Shown here one piece after another: positions 8,216 through 16,572 of a stretch of 64,000 nucleotides of DNA (positions within the stretch are counted from its first letter, which is position 1; every line of letters starts with the position of its first letter). This stretch comes from PCPOR2b sp965220385 (GTDB lineage: Bacteria > Poribacteria > WGA-4E > PCPOR2b), in assembly GCA_965220385.1 (NCBI GenBank), contig OZ244825.1, forward strand, positions 4,960,001-5,024,000, read 5' to 3'. The position numbers were made by a program, and so were the translations under genes. The notes beneath the pieces were generated by a model. That model was not told where the DNA came from, did not search any database, and saw only the letters and a program-made list of their open reading frames with translations.

Positions 8216-8824
8216 GTGACAGACAAAATGATCGATGACCTATCGGATCAAGAAGATACGCAACTGGCAACGTTGACAAAGGCTGGGAACGAAGAGGCTT
8301 TTCGATCGTTGTTTGATAAACATTATAACTGGGTTTATAGTAAAACATATCGAATGCTATGTAATCATCAGGATACTGAGGAGATATCCTTGGATATCTT
8401 TATGAAAGTATGGCAGAAGATCGAGAAATGGGATACTGTTCAAGGCAGCTTTCAAGCGTGGTTGAACGTTGTTGCAAAAAATACAATAATCGATGCAATC
8501 CGCAAAAAAGAAAGGATTCGTGAAGCACTCTTAAGTATGGAGGATGAATCTGAATTGCCACTTGTTGAATACCAAGACCAACGACCGACGCCTGAAAAAC
8601 AGGTCGAATCCCGAGAAGCTCAGGAGATCCTTGAATGGGCACTCCAGATGGTGAAAAAGCCGAATCACAGAGTCGCTTGGATTCTGCGCCACCTGGAAGG
8701 GTATAGTATTGCCGAGATTTCGCAAACACTCCAGCGTAAGGAAGGAACGGTGAAAATCTGGATTTTCCGTTGCACTGAGGAGTTGCGCCAAATTCTTACC
8801 AGAAAGGGTCTAAAATGGGTCTAA
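8216..8824 (+). CDS. RNA polymerase sigma factor, sigma-70 family (ECF type)
   Basis: A 202-residue two-domain sigma factor. Region 2 covers about residues 25-100 (LFDKHYNWVYSKTYRML..., DTEEISLDIFMKVWQKI, then VAKNTIIDAIRKK for -10 melting and recognition). Region 4 covers about 135-195, with the helix-turn-helix YSIAEISQTLQRKEGTVKIW for the -35 box. Regions 1 and 3 are missing, as in extracytoplasmic-function factors. The start is GTG with AAGGAGG ten bases upstream. The FHA-domain gene begins 17 bases after the stop, and a strong terminator follows that gene, so the pair forms a two-gene unit. The target regulon is unknown. Confidence 0.9.
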   Translation: MTDKMIDDLSDQEDTQLATLTKAGNEEAFRSLFDKHYNWVYSKTYRMLCNHQDTEEISLDIFMKVWQKIEKWDTVQGSFQAWLNVVAKNTIIDAIRKKERIREALLSMEDESELPLVEYQDQRPTPEKQVESREAQEILEWALQMVKKPNHRVAWILRHLEGYSIAEISQTLQRKEGTVKIWIFRCTEELRQILTRKGLKWV

Positions 8825-8841
8825 TTACGAGGGGAGATCAT

Positions 8842-9945
8842 ATGAAATTTTGGAAAAAACCAACACAAAATTTCACTAAAGATGAAATAAGAAAAGCGGA
8901 GATGCTAGAAATTCATACGCGCAGAATCCGAGGGGAAAGGCTGTCCCGCAAGCAAACCCGGCTGTTAAAAGCGAGCGAACAATATCCAGAACTGGACCGT
9001 TTGAAAGAACTCGTTGATTTTGCACATCACCGTTTTGAGGAAAGAGAAAACGTCACCCCGCTTCCTGGAGCAAAACGACGCATTGCTAATAGTTTGATGA
9101 ACTCAATTGGTCGTGATGCTACAGAAGATGCTATGCTGCACGGCGATGAAGTCGGCTTGCAGCCAGCTTACAGCCCTGACCTGGTCGGGAGTGATAGCGA
9201 GCTTGCATTACCGCATGTTTCCGGCGATTTGCCGCCGCCAATTCCTGAACAGGTGGATCCGCTTAATGAAACAGTCATCCTTGACGGTGAAGAGGGCGAA
9301 TCGGTAACCTCTCCAGTACAAGAGGCATGTCTCAAATTGAAGGTTGTAGAGGGCGACGAACCTGAGCGGGTATATGACATCTCGTTCCAACCCATGATTA
9401 TCGGATCCGGGTATGAGGCAACTATCCAATTAGATGCCAATACCCCTGTATCACAACGTCATGCGTTACTTACCGTCGATAACGATGAGCTGCTGATAAC
9501 AAATCTCGACAACGATAGTGGTACGTCCGTTGATGGGGCTCGAATCAGTGAGCCAACGCCACTTCATGTTTCCTCAAGGGTACAAATCGGTGGACAAGTG
9601 CTTGAGGTTGCTGCTTTTCGCCGGGACGCCAGTGTCCTCGGTGTCTCCTTTGAAGTCGTAGAAGGTCCAGATGTCGGGCAGGTCCATTGGGTCCATTTCA
9701 AAGAGATGACAGTAGGCCGCAGCGCAGCAGCAGAAATCCAACTTGATGACTCAACAGGAACACTCTCCCGTCTGCATGCTCGGTTTTATTTGAAAAACGG
9801 CGAGGTCTATCTTACCGATCTGGGCAGCAAAAACGGGACTTACGTTGATGGATTTCGTATTGAGGAAGCAACCGTTGTTGAACAAGGCATGCGCATTGGG
9901 TTCAGTGGAATTGTCTGTGAAGTCACAGATATTGAACACATTTAG
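8842..9945 (+). CDS. FHA-domain protein with anti-sigma-like N-terminus
   Basis: A 367-residue soluble protein with two forkhead-associated domains: FHA1 at about 164-252 (degenerate, SQRHA kept but the usual G-R-S replaced by GSG) and FHA2 at about 272-365 (VGRSAAAEIQL, LSRLHARF, DLGSKNGTYVDG), which keeps the phosphothreonine-binding residues. Residues about 8-60 (AEMLEIHTRRIRGERLSRKQTRLLKASEQYPEL...) have the spacing of the short helical domain of anti-sigma factors, without the zinc ligands. This resemblance is my inference. Start: an ATG at 8815 is in frame, but the ATG at 8842 has GAGGGGAG seven bases upstream and does not overlap the sigma gene. It probably links Ser/Thr-kinase signalling to the adjacent sigma factor. 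Confidence 0.82.
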   Translation: MKFWKKPTQNFTKDEIRKAEMLEIHTRRIRGERLSRKQTRLLKASEQYPELDRLKELVDFAHHRFEERENVTPLPGAKRRIANSLMNSIGRDATEDAMLHGDEVGLQPAYSPDLVGSDSELALPHVSGDLPPPIPEQVDPLNETVILDGEEGESVTSPVQEACLKLKVVEGDEPERVYDISFQPMIIGSGYEATIQLDANTPVSQRHALLTVDNDELLITNLDNDSGTSVDGARISEPTPLHVSSRVQIGGQVLEVAAFRRDASVLGVSFEVVEGPDVGQVHWVHFKEMTVGRSAAAEIQLDDSTGTLSRLHARFYLKNGEVYLTDLGSKNGTYVDGFRIEEATVVEQGMRIGFSGIVCEVTDIEHI

Positions 9946-10030
9946 CTAATGAGTTAGCCTGCGGTTTTGTGATGCAGCACAACTAAAATAAAAGATTTGG
10001 GCGTGTATAATACACTGCCTATCATTAAAT

Positions 10031-10082
10031 ACCGCATTTTTCTTTTCGCCATTGAGCGGAAAGAGGAATGCGGTTTTTTTCT
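10031..10082 (+). terminator. Rho-independent terminator after the sigma/FHA unit
   Basis: ACCGCATTTTTCTTTTC pairs with GGAAAGAGGAATGCGGT across a short loop, followed by a run of seven T. It lies 85 bases after the FHA gene stop. Confidence 0.85.
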
Positions 10083-10243
10083 ATTTGAATTTGCAACCGT
10101 CTAAGGTATAATAACTCAAGTCGCTAATAGTAGCCACATTGCTTCGTTTCCCAATCTATCGGAGCTCCGCCGCGCCGTGCCTGTTGTGCAAATTACAGGG
10201 CGGTAGAACCCCAGTGCTACGATTTCAATGAGCTAATCTTACC

Positions 10244-11368
10244 ATGAGTCAGAAACAAGCTGCCTCCGCCCATTTTAACCGCGCTGCAAATCTTTATCGG
10301 CAAGCATACTATGCCCAAGCCGTTGAATATTATCTGGCGGGTTTAGAAATCGACCCGATGTGTGTGGAAGCGTATGCAGACTTGGCAAAGGCGTATGAAA
10401 AACTGGGGTGTTGGGACCAAGGGATCGAATCGTTGGATGCTGCGCTAAGGCTACGCCCCGGTTATCCAACTGCCCTGCGCCGCAAGGAACGTATTCTTGA
10501 AGAGAGAAGCGTTTATGACAGCTTAACCGATGAACTGAATCAAGCCCTCGATGCCACCGAGCAGCATCGATCGGTCAATGCCGTTCAGATGAAACGCTCT
10601 CGAAATGACGGGGATCTCCCTAAAATCGAGCACAAATTTTTCACCCTCACCGGCGGACAGGCAATCCCACAGAGCCTACTGTTAGTCGTATCCCAAATCA
10701 TCGAACACACCTATCATAGGGTTGGAAAAACTTTCGGATGCTACCCGCAATGCAAAGTTCCTATCTTCATTGATGCTGCGAATCAAATTGATACGCTACA
10801 CACTGCGAGTCCGGTAAGTAATACAACAGTTCCTGTTGAGACTGTGAATCACACACTGTTTTCCAATGTGTCGCTCCCACAGTGGGCGGTCGCCTGTTAT
10901 GAAAACGGGGGCATTCGGTTGAGTTACCGTCCGTATAGCGACTCCAGTCTCGGCGTCTTGTACGCAGTCGTTCGCCACGAGTGGACGCACCTCCTCATTG
11001 ATCTACTAACGGACGGGCGGTGTTCCAGTTGGCTTGACGAGGGACTTGCGCAATTTATAGCACGTCCGTTGATGAATTCCGAGAAGATACGCTTGCAGCA
11101 GGCAAGTCAAGATGGATCTCTCCTACCTCTCCACCTCCTGCAAAAACCGTTTCAGAACCTGCCGGAGAAGCAACGTCTTCTAGCATACCTCCAATCCTGT
11201 GCAACCACCAAATACCTGATACAGCAGTTCAGTTTTTCTGCGCTCCGAGATGTGCTCAAACGCCTCGGCGATGGAAAGTCAACTGATACTGTATTTCAGG
11301 AGGTCTTTAGGAAAACAGAGAAAGAAATTGTCGCCGCTGCAAGCGCGGAAAACTGTACCACCGTTTAG
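10244..11368 (+). CDS. TPR protein with gluzincin (peptidase MA-like) domain
   Basis: A 374-residue protein. The N-terminal about 100 residues hold two to three TPRs (ANLYRQAYYAQAVEYYLAGLEIDP; AKAYEKLGCWDQGIESLDAALRLRP). The C-terminal domain has the zinc-protease signature HEWTH at 245-249 and a downstream acidic ligand in WLDEGLAQF near 265, as in peptidase MA-like gluzincins. No signal peptide is visible, so a cytoplasmic location is suggested. The ribosome-binding site is weak. The gene is followed after 11 bases by cvpA-like and then rsmE genes, a likely operon. Substrate unknown. A possible TTGAAT/TATAAT promoter lies at 10085-10112. Confidence 0.82.
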   Translation: MSQKQAASAHFNRAANLYRQAYYAQAVEYYLAGLEIDPMCVEAYADLAKAYEKLGCWDQGIESLDAALRLRPGYPTALRRKERILEERSVYDSLTDELNQALDATEQHRSVNAVQMKRSRNDGDLPKIEHKFFTLTGGQAIPQSLLLVVSQIIEHTYHRVGKTFGCYPQCKVPIFIDAANQIDTLHTASPVSNTTVPVETVNHTLFSNVSLPQWAVACYENGGIRLSYRPYSDSSLGVLYAVVRHEWTHLLIDLLTDGRCSSWLDEGLAQFIARPLMNSEKIRLQQASQDGSLLPLHLLQKPFQNLPEKQRLLAYLQSCATTKYLIQQFSFSALRDVLKRLGDGKSTDTVFQEVFRKTEKEIVAAASAENCTTV

Positions 11369-11379
11369 GAGAATTCACC

Positions 11380-11874
11380 ATGGGAAAACTCGATATTGCT
11401 ATTGTAATTATCGCTGGCATAGCCGGACTGAGCTGCCTTCGAGCGGGATTTACGCGTAGCGTGTGGGGGATCGCTGCTATGTCTGCTGGCGCATTCGTCG
11501 CCAGCCAAGTTTGGAAAGATGTTACGCCTTTCCTCCTCCGCTTTATAAAACAGGAACCGCTCGCCAAGTGGATTAGTATTATCGCTATCGTCGTCGCCGT
11601 GAGCATCGTGATTGATATGGTCTTTAGTCACATTCAGAAGATCGTGGAGCGTGGCGTATTAGGATGGATCAATCATATCATTGGGGGCGCTTTTGGAGTG
11701 ATCTCCAGTGCTATTTTGATTGGAGCTTGCCTCCTGTTGTTGGATCGCTTCGGCGGTGAGGAAGCTAAACAAGCCGTTGCCAATTCTCGTTTCGCGCCCG
11801 ATCTCTTAGACATTGCCAAGCAAGTTTTCGATTTTGGGGAGGAGGCAATTAAAGAACATTTTGGACCGATGTAA
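11380..11874 (+). CDS. CvpA family membrane protein
   Basis: A 164-residue inner-membrane protein with four predicted membrane segments (about 5-23, 28-48, 64-84, 98-122), starting LDIAIVIIAGIAGLSCLRAGFTRSVWG as is usual for the CvpA family. Family members are linked to colicin V production in E. coli and to envelope homeostasis, though the molecular function is unsettled. AGGAG eight bases before the ATG supports the start. The gene lies 11 bases after the TPR/peptidase gene and 45 before rsmE. Confidence 0.82.
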   Translation: MGKLDIAIVIIAGIAGLSCLRAGFTRSVWGIAAMSAGAFVASQVWKDVTPFLLRFIKQEPLAKWISIIAIVVAVSIVIDMVFSHIQKIVERGVLGWINHIIGGAFGVISSAILIGACLLLLDRFGGEEAKQAVANSRFAPDLLDIAKQVFDFGEEAIKEHFGPM

Positions 11875-11919
11875 AATGCCAATTCCTCACCGCACCCCAA
11901 CCTCCGGTAAGACCGATCC

Positions 11920-12639
11920 ATGCACAGCTGTTATGTTCCGCCTCCCCAAATCTCCGAAGACGCCATCCGTATTAGCGAGTCCGAGCGACATCACCTGCTT
12001 AACGTACTCCGCTTGAGGGCTGACGACCAAGTTGAAGTCTTTGACGGAGTGGGCAACCGTTACGTTGCTTCGCTCTGCGATACTCGCACCCCCTCGCTAC
12101 AAGCGAAAATTCTCCGGCAACAGTTTCACCCACACACCCCGCCCTATATTACCCTGTTTCAAGGCTTGCCCAAGTTTGACAAAATGGATCTAATCGTCCA
12201 GAAGACGACCGAGATCGGTGTGAGCGAGATTGCGCCAATGACTTGTCAACGTTCTATACCTCAATCCGTGGTTCAGGAAAAACGGACGATACGCTGGCAA
12301 CGGATCGCAAACGAAGCAGCCAAACAGTGCAAACGTCCCCATTTTGCGCGCATACTCGCCCCTCAAGGGCTAAAAGAGGGTCTTCCAATAGACCACTTGG
12401 ATCTATTAATTCTCTTGTGGGAGGGCGAAAAGCGGAACAGGCTCAAAGAGATATTGCGCAATCACGGAGACGTAAAATCGGTTGGGATTATTGTGGGACC
12501 TGAGGGAGGATTTACAGACGAAGAGGTGGGCTTGGCAATTCAAAACGGCTGCCTACCCACAACACTCGGCGACAATACCTTGCGCACAGAAACCGCCGCA
12601 ATCGTCAGCGTAGCGTCAGTGATGTATGAACTCAGATGA
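11920..12639 (+). CDS. rsmE: 16S rRNA m3U1498 methyltransferase RsmE
   Basis: A 239-residue SPOUT-class methyltransferase that methylates N3 of U1498 in 16S rRNA using S-adenosylmethionine. The N-terminal PUA-like domain contains HHLLNVLRLRADDQVEVFDG (near 26-45). The C-terminal knotted domain carries GPEGGFTDEE (about 191-200) and LGDNTLRTETAA (about 214-225), which are diagnostic. Normal family length. It is the third gene of a plus-strand run beginning at 10244. The ribosome-binding site is weak, so translation may depend on coupling. Confidence 0.93.
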   Translation: MHSCYVPPPQISEDAIRISESERHHLLNVLRLRADDQVEVFDGVGNRYVASLCDTRTPSLQAKILRQQFHPHTPPYITLFQGLPKFDKMDLIVQKTTEIGVSEIAPMTCQRSIPQSVVQEKRTIRWQRIANEAAKQCKRPHFARILAPQGLKEGLPIDHLDLLILLWEGEKRNRLKEILRNHGDVKSVGIIVGPEGGFTDEEVGLAIQNGCLPTTLGDNTLRTETAAIVSVASVMYELR

Positions 12640-12754
12640 GCGTCACACTCCGTGTCGAGACAAATCTTGGAATGTGACTTATTCGGCGATTCACAAGCAA
12701 TATCGGAGAATGCAGCGATGTTACTTGATTAAAACTGTTTTGGAGGAAGTAGGG

Positions 12755-13651
12755 TTGATAGAGAGGGGGTTATTTTTGACTGTATTTACTGTTCTTTTCC
12801 TATTGCCTCGCGCCCTGTTTGGACAATCATGGGGATATCGTGAGAACAGGATTGCGATCAGCGCCGATGGCAACAGTGCACCTGATAACAATCATAAGTG
12901 GCAAACCGCAGATCCAGACGATTGGGCAGCAACACCTGCGGCCCTGGCCATACTTGCCAAGTTAAAACTCCAAGATAAGCTCGTACATTACTCATATAAT
13001 AACTTCGTCGAAGCCCCAGCAGGTCCTGATGCAGAGAACCAGATGAAAATCAGCATAGACGGTGCGATTCAACGCTGGAATTTCGACTCACATTTATTCT
13101 TTGATGTGACAAAAAATCTCACTGATGCCAAAAACCATTTGAAAGCCGAATTGGCAAAGTCCACCACTGAAGATCCACTCTATTATGTCCACATGGGACC
13201 AGCAGAATTCTTCTATCAAGCTGTGAAGGAAGTTGTCGACGAAGGGAATGGAGCAGCTTTGGCACACGTCTATATTATCTCTCACAGTGGGTATAACAAC
13301 AACCACTTACGCCGCCCAACGCATCACACCATGGCACAAACTGTCGAGTACAGTGGCAGTTTATTAAATTACAGAAAAATCAAAGATCAGAATGGCGATT
13401 GGGATCCACATATCCTCTGGAACTCAAAAACCGACTTCTCACCATGGTATTGGCTGCGAGATCACAGTGATCCGAATCTGAATTGGTTGTATGAGAGAAT
13501 GCGAGCGCATGCGTACGGGAAAGCGGATATTTCTGATGCCGGAATGGTCTATTGGCTTCTAATTGGAGATGAGGATGGTAACCCTTCAAAATTCAAAGAG
13601 TTTATAGGGGAGGGAATTCCAACAGGACCGACCACCGAACAAGACGAGTAG
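12755..13651 (+). CDS. Secreted protein of unknown function
   Basis: A 298-residue protein with a clear signal peptide (MIERGLFLTVFTVLFLLPRALFGQ, cleavage likely after the FGQ). The TTG start at 12755 is chosen because GGAGG lies eight bases upstream and the reading frame then opens directly with the signal peptide. In-frame ATGs at 12626 and 12710 would add 43 or 15 residues, and the first overlaps rsmE. The mature part contains DPDDWAATPAALAILAKLKLQDKLVHY and a His-rich stretch (YIISHSGYNNNHLRRPTHH). The early Asp-rich motif and alternating helices recall nucleoside-hydrolase-like folds, but I cannot assign the family. Confidence 0.72.
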   Translation: MIERGLFLTVFTVLFLLPRALFGQSWGYRENRIAISADGNSAPDNNHKWQTADPDDWAATPAALAILAKLKLQDKLVHYSYNNFVEAPAGPDAENQMKISIDGAIQRWNFDSHLFFDVTKNLTDAKNHLKAELAKSTTEDPLYYVHMGPAEFFYQAVKEVVDEGNGAALAHVYIISHSGYNNNHLRRPTHHTMAQTVEYSGSLLNYRKIKDQNGDWDPHILWNSKTDFSPWYWLRDHSDPNLNWLYERMRAHAYGKADISDAGMVYWLLIGDEDGNPSKFKEFIGEGIPTGPTTEQDE

Positions 13652-13672
13652 CGGAACTAAAATTTATTCCTA

Positions 13673-14635
13673 TTACCTCCAAACCAACAAGACCGCAAGT
13701 GCTTCACCCGGCGTATTCCACAAGAAATCAAACGCCTCCTTCGCCTGCTGATATGGGAAGCGGTGGGTGATCATCCGATCAGTTTGGATCTTTCCGGTGC
13801 GAATCTTCTCTAACGCTCGAAACGCAGTTTGTGAAAGCGGTTCCTCGACGAGAATACCTGCCACAAGCCGCTTGTGCATGATTTTCGATGAGTGCAACGG
13901 CAACGGCTCCCCCTGATATAGCGCGATTAGTTGAAGGGTACCGCCCCTCCGCACCATATCCTGTGCCTGATCAAACGATTTAACACCCGCATGCCCGCCA
14001 ACACAGTCAACGACGAGATCCGCACCCTTGCCATCGGTTAAACGCTGCACCGCCTCGGCGGGGTCCTCTTCTGAGGCATCAATCACCACATCCGCACCCA
14101 ATTCCTCTGAGAGTTGGCAACGTAACGGCAGCCCATCAACCGTGATGATTCTGGCGGGATCATATCCGCGTAGAATCTGTAGCATCAAGCTGCCTACAAC
14201 GCCCTGCCCCAAAATGACGATCGTATCTCCCGCCTGCGCCCCTGATGAAGCCGCCCACGCCGACGCTTCTGTCGAAAGCAAAAGGAACGTTCCCGCCTCG
14301 AACGAGACATCATCGGGAAGTGGAACTAAATGCCCCCGTGTCGAGTCCGCATCGCCAACGACATACTGTGCGTGAGGTGCGGCGGCCATCACCCGTTGAC
14401 CAACTTGATACCCTGTGACATCAGCCCCGACCTGCTCGATGGTACCTGTGAGGGAATACCCCATAATCGAATGTGGAAGTGCTTCTTCGCTAATATAACG
14501 CCGAAATAGCTCAGAACCGCGGCTAATCAACGTCCTTTCCGTCCGCACCAAAACTTGACGGTCATTGATCTCAGGAATGGGGGCATCTTCTAACTGAATA
14601 TTGCCGAAACCCTCTGGCTTAATCACACGAATCAT
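13673..14635 (-). CDS. Medium-chain alcohol dehydrogenase/reductase-like protein
   Basis: A 320-residue MDR-superfamily oxidoreductase. The GroES-like N-terminal domain runs to about residue 130. The Rossmann NAD(P)-binding domain has the nucleotide loop GQGVVG near residues 150-155 and the later VVDCVGG. The usual catalytic-zinc Cys-His start (CGTD type) is replaced by ISRGSELFRRY, so it may be a non-zinc quinone-reductase or sugar/polyol-type member. The ATG at 14635 is preferred. An upstream frame extends to 14764 but runs through an IS605-like remnant, so the extra 43 residues are probably not native. Substrate unknown. Confidence 0.82.
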   Translation of the reverse strand: MIRVIKPEGFGNIQLEDAPIPEINDRQVLVRTERTLISRGSELFRRYISEEALPHSIMGYSLTGTIEQVGADVTGYQVGQRVMAAAPHAQYVVGDADSTRGHLVPLPDDVSFEAGTFLLLSTEASAWAASSGAQAGDTIVILGQGVVGSLMLQILRGYDPARIITVDGLPLRCQLSEELGADVVIDASEEDPAEAVQRLTDGKGADLVVDCVGGHAGVKSFDQAQDMVRRGGTLQLIALYQGEPLPLHSSKIMHKRLVAGILVEEPLSQTAFRALEKIRTGKIQTDRMITHRFPYQQAKEAFDFLWNTPGEALAVLLVWR

Positions 14636-14653
14636 CAAATCTTCGGGATGGAG

Positions 14654-14854
14654 ACCCCATCTCTTTAGAGTGGGGAGGAAATCCCGCCCTTTCTTGTTGT
14701 AAGATGTTGCGAAAAGCTGTAGCCTTGTCCCGAGAATCGGGAGAGGTGCGGTGGACTCAATCACCCCCGAAAAACCTGCTTACACAGGGACAGAAGCGCG
14801 GAGCCCAATAAATCCCGGGGAACGGGCAACAAGCCCCAACCCTTTAGGGTGGGG
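14654..14854. mobile_element. IS200/IS605-type end remnant with two hairpins
   Basis: Two hairpins of the same build lie in the same orientation: CCCCATCTC-TTTA-GAGTGGGG (14654-14675) and CCCCAACCC-TTTA-GGGTGGGG (14834-14854). Single-strand transposons of the IS200/IS605 group carry end hairpins of this CCCC..TTTA..GGGG form. The about 160 bases between them contain no transposase or TnpB frame. The likely reading is a palindrome-associated non-autonomous element or a deletion remnant next to the dehydrogenase start. Exact ends cannot be fixed. Confidence 0.5.
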
Positions 14855-14875
14855 TAACTGACCAAGAAGTTCCTA

Positions 14876-14917
14876 GGGAACAACGATCGTTGTTCCCTAC
14901 TGAAGTGCGTAAGTCCT
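14876..14917. repeat. 22-bp perfect palindrome plus TGCGTAAGTCCT end
   Basis: A perfect palindrome GGGAACAACG/ATCGTTGTTCCC (14876-14897) is followed by TGAAGTGCGTAAGTCCT. The latter matches the right end of the palindromic element at 30554-30614 and a copy near 45366-45386. Confidence 0.6.
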
Positions 14918-14990
14918 CAGATATAGAATATCTTTGCCGGTGTCTATCCAAGTCGCTTTGAATTCCGCCTGTCCCAATTTATCGGGGATC

Positions 14991-16328
14991 CTATCGGAGC
15001 GGATCAATGCCTTGGTACGACTGGTCGAGGAGTTCGATCGGGTGCATCACCTTCATGGGCAATCGACTCGTCTTAACGCCCTGTTGGATCTGCAGAATAC
15101 AGCCCGGGTTCCCTGTCGCAACAATTTCAGCATCTGTCTCGGCGATATGCTTTATCTTGCGCTCCAGAATTTCACGGGACATCTCTGGCTGCGTGATATT
15201 GTAAATGCCGGCACTACCGCAGCACCATTCCGATTCAGTCAACTCGATAAGTTCCAACCCCGGAATTGATTGGAGGAGGGTGCGAGGTTGAGATTGGACC
15301 TTTTGCCCATGCACGAGGTGGCACGGTTCATCATACGTCACACGCCGATTAATCTCTCCCTCCGGTGGTGTTATTTCAATCTCCGCGAGAAACTCGCTGA
15401 TGTCCCGCATTTTACTGCTAAATACTTTTGCCTTTTCGGAATAAACAGTATCGTGTTCCATCAAGGCTTCATATTCTTTCAAGGTTGCCCCGCAGCCTGC
15501 CGAGTTAATGATGATCGCCTCCACATCTTCGGCCTCAAAAACATCGATATTTTTCCGAGCGAGTTCCAATGCCGTGTCTCGAACGCCGTTGTGGACATGC
15601 AACGCGCCGCAACACATCTGCTGTGTGGGTGTAATAACGTCGCATCCGTTTTCTGTCAAGACGCGAATCGTCGCCAAATTGGTTTCGGTGAACACCTGAT
15701 TCATCACGCACCCAGAGATAAACCCAACCCGATGCTTCGCCTCCCCTTTGGCGGGGGTAAATTCCCGGATGTCGTCCTTGAGGGACGGATTCGGAATGTC
15801 AGGCAGCAACGATTCCATCTCTCCCAATTTGCCCATCAGTTTGAGAATTCCAAGTTTTTGCACCAGCCAGCGAATCCCAAGACGCTGATACAGCCACATC
15901 AGTTCAAAGATGAGATCTAAGCGATCCTTATCGGGTAGAAGCTCCTTAAAAGCCAGACGCCGCCAAAACCGCTGCTCCGTTGGATGATCGGCGTTCAGCT
16001 CATAAATCGCACGAGCTTCTTCGATAACCTCACCAAAATGTACACCAGAGGGACATGCCGTTTCACACGCACGGCAGTCCAGACAGCGATAGATATATTT
16101 TGCCCAGTCGTCATTGAGCGGCATCGGGCTCTTATCCCTGAATGCCGCCCCCATCAAATAAAGCCTTCCACGCGGTGAATCGGTCTCCAGACCTAATTCG
16201 CGGTAAGTCGGACAGGTCGGTAAACAGAGCCCGCAATGGGTACAAGCGTCCCATTTGTTCCAGCTGAAAGATTCGGAACCGATGAGGGGATTAGTCTGTT
16301 GATTGGGTTGGGGCTGTGGATGCTGCAT
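14991..16328 (-). CDS. glcF: Glycolate oxidase iron-sulfur subunit (GlcF-like)
   Basis: A 445-residue soluble Fe-S electron-transfer protein. Two 4Fe-4S ferredoxin motifs are present: CTHCGLCLPTCP (Cys 29, 32, 35, 39) and CLDCRACETACP (Cys 82, 85, 88, 92). Two CCG domains follow, with GCVMNQ...CCGALH and CHLVHGQ...CCGSAG. This is the layout of GlcF, which passes electrons from the GlcD/E flavoprotein oxidising glycolate (or lactate). No glcD or glcE lies nearby, so the partner must be elsewhere, and another 2-hydroxyacid dehydrogenase partner is possible. Start: ATG at 16328 is preferred over the frame opening at 16421, whose extra residues look non-native. Confidence 0.88.
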   Translation of the reverse strand: MQHPQPQPNQQTNPLIGSESFSWNKWDACTHCGLCLPTCPTYRELGLETDSPRGRLYLMGAAFRDKSPMPLNDDWAKYIYRCLDCRACETACPSGVHFGEVIEEARAIYELNADHPTEQRFWRRLAFKELLPDKDRLDLIFELMWLYQRLGIRWLVQKLGILKLMGKLGEMESLLPDIPNPSLKDDIREFTPAKGEAKHRVGFISGCVMNQVFTETNLATIRVLTENGCDVITPTQQMCCGALHVHNGVRDTALELARKNIDVFEAEDVEAIIINSAGCGATLKEYEALMEHDTVYSEKAKVFSSKMRDISEFLAEIEITPPEGEINRRVTYDEPCHLVHGQKVQSQPRTLLQSIPGLELIELTESEWCCGSAGIYNITQPEMSREILERKIKHIAETDAEIVATGNPGCILQIQQGVKTSRLPMKVMHPIELLDQSYQGIDPLR

Positions 16329-16572
16329 CTTTCTAACGATTCCTGTTCCTTTGTTTTGAGGACATTTTTGATTCCACCAATTCCCTCCATCATGCAATAC
16401 TGTGTATAGGGATCGGTCCAAAACATAGTCAAGAGCGCGCTATGGGTTTATTGGGGTATTAATGAACTAATGAGCTGATCAACTCTTGAACAAAGTGGAG
16501 AGGTAGGACATATCGTTGCGAGTTGTATTTTCGGTGGATTTACAATGAAAGGTTGTGGACTGGCATCACCCT

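Noticed and set aside
14636..14764. N-terminal extension of the dehydrogenase
   Set aside because: Reads through IS605-like hairpins; homology-like MDR sequence begins at the ATG at 14635.
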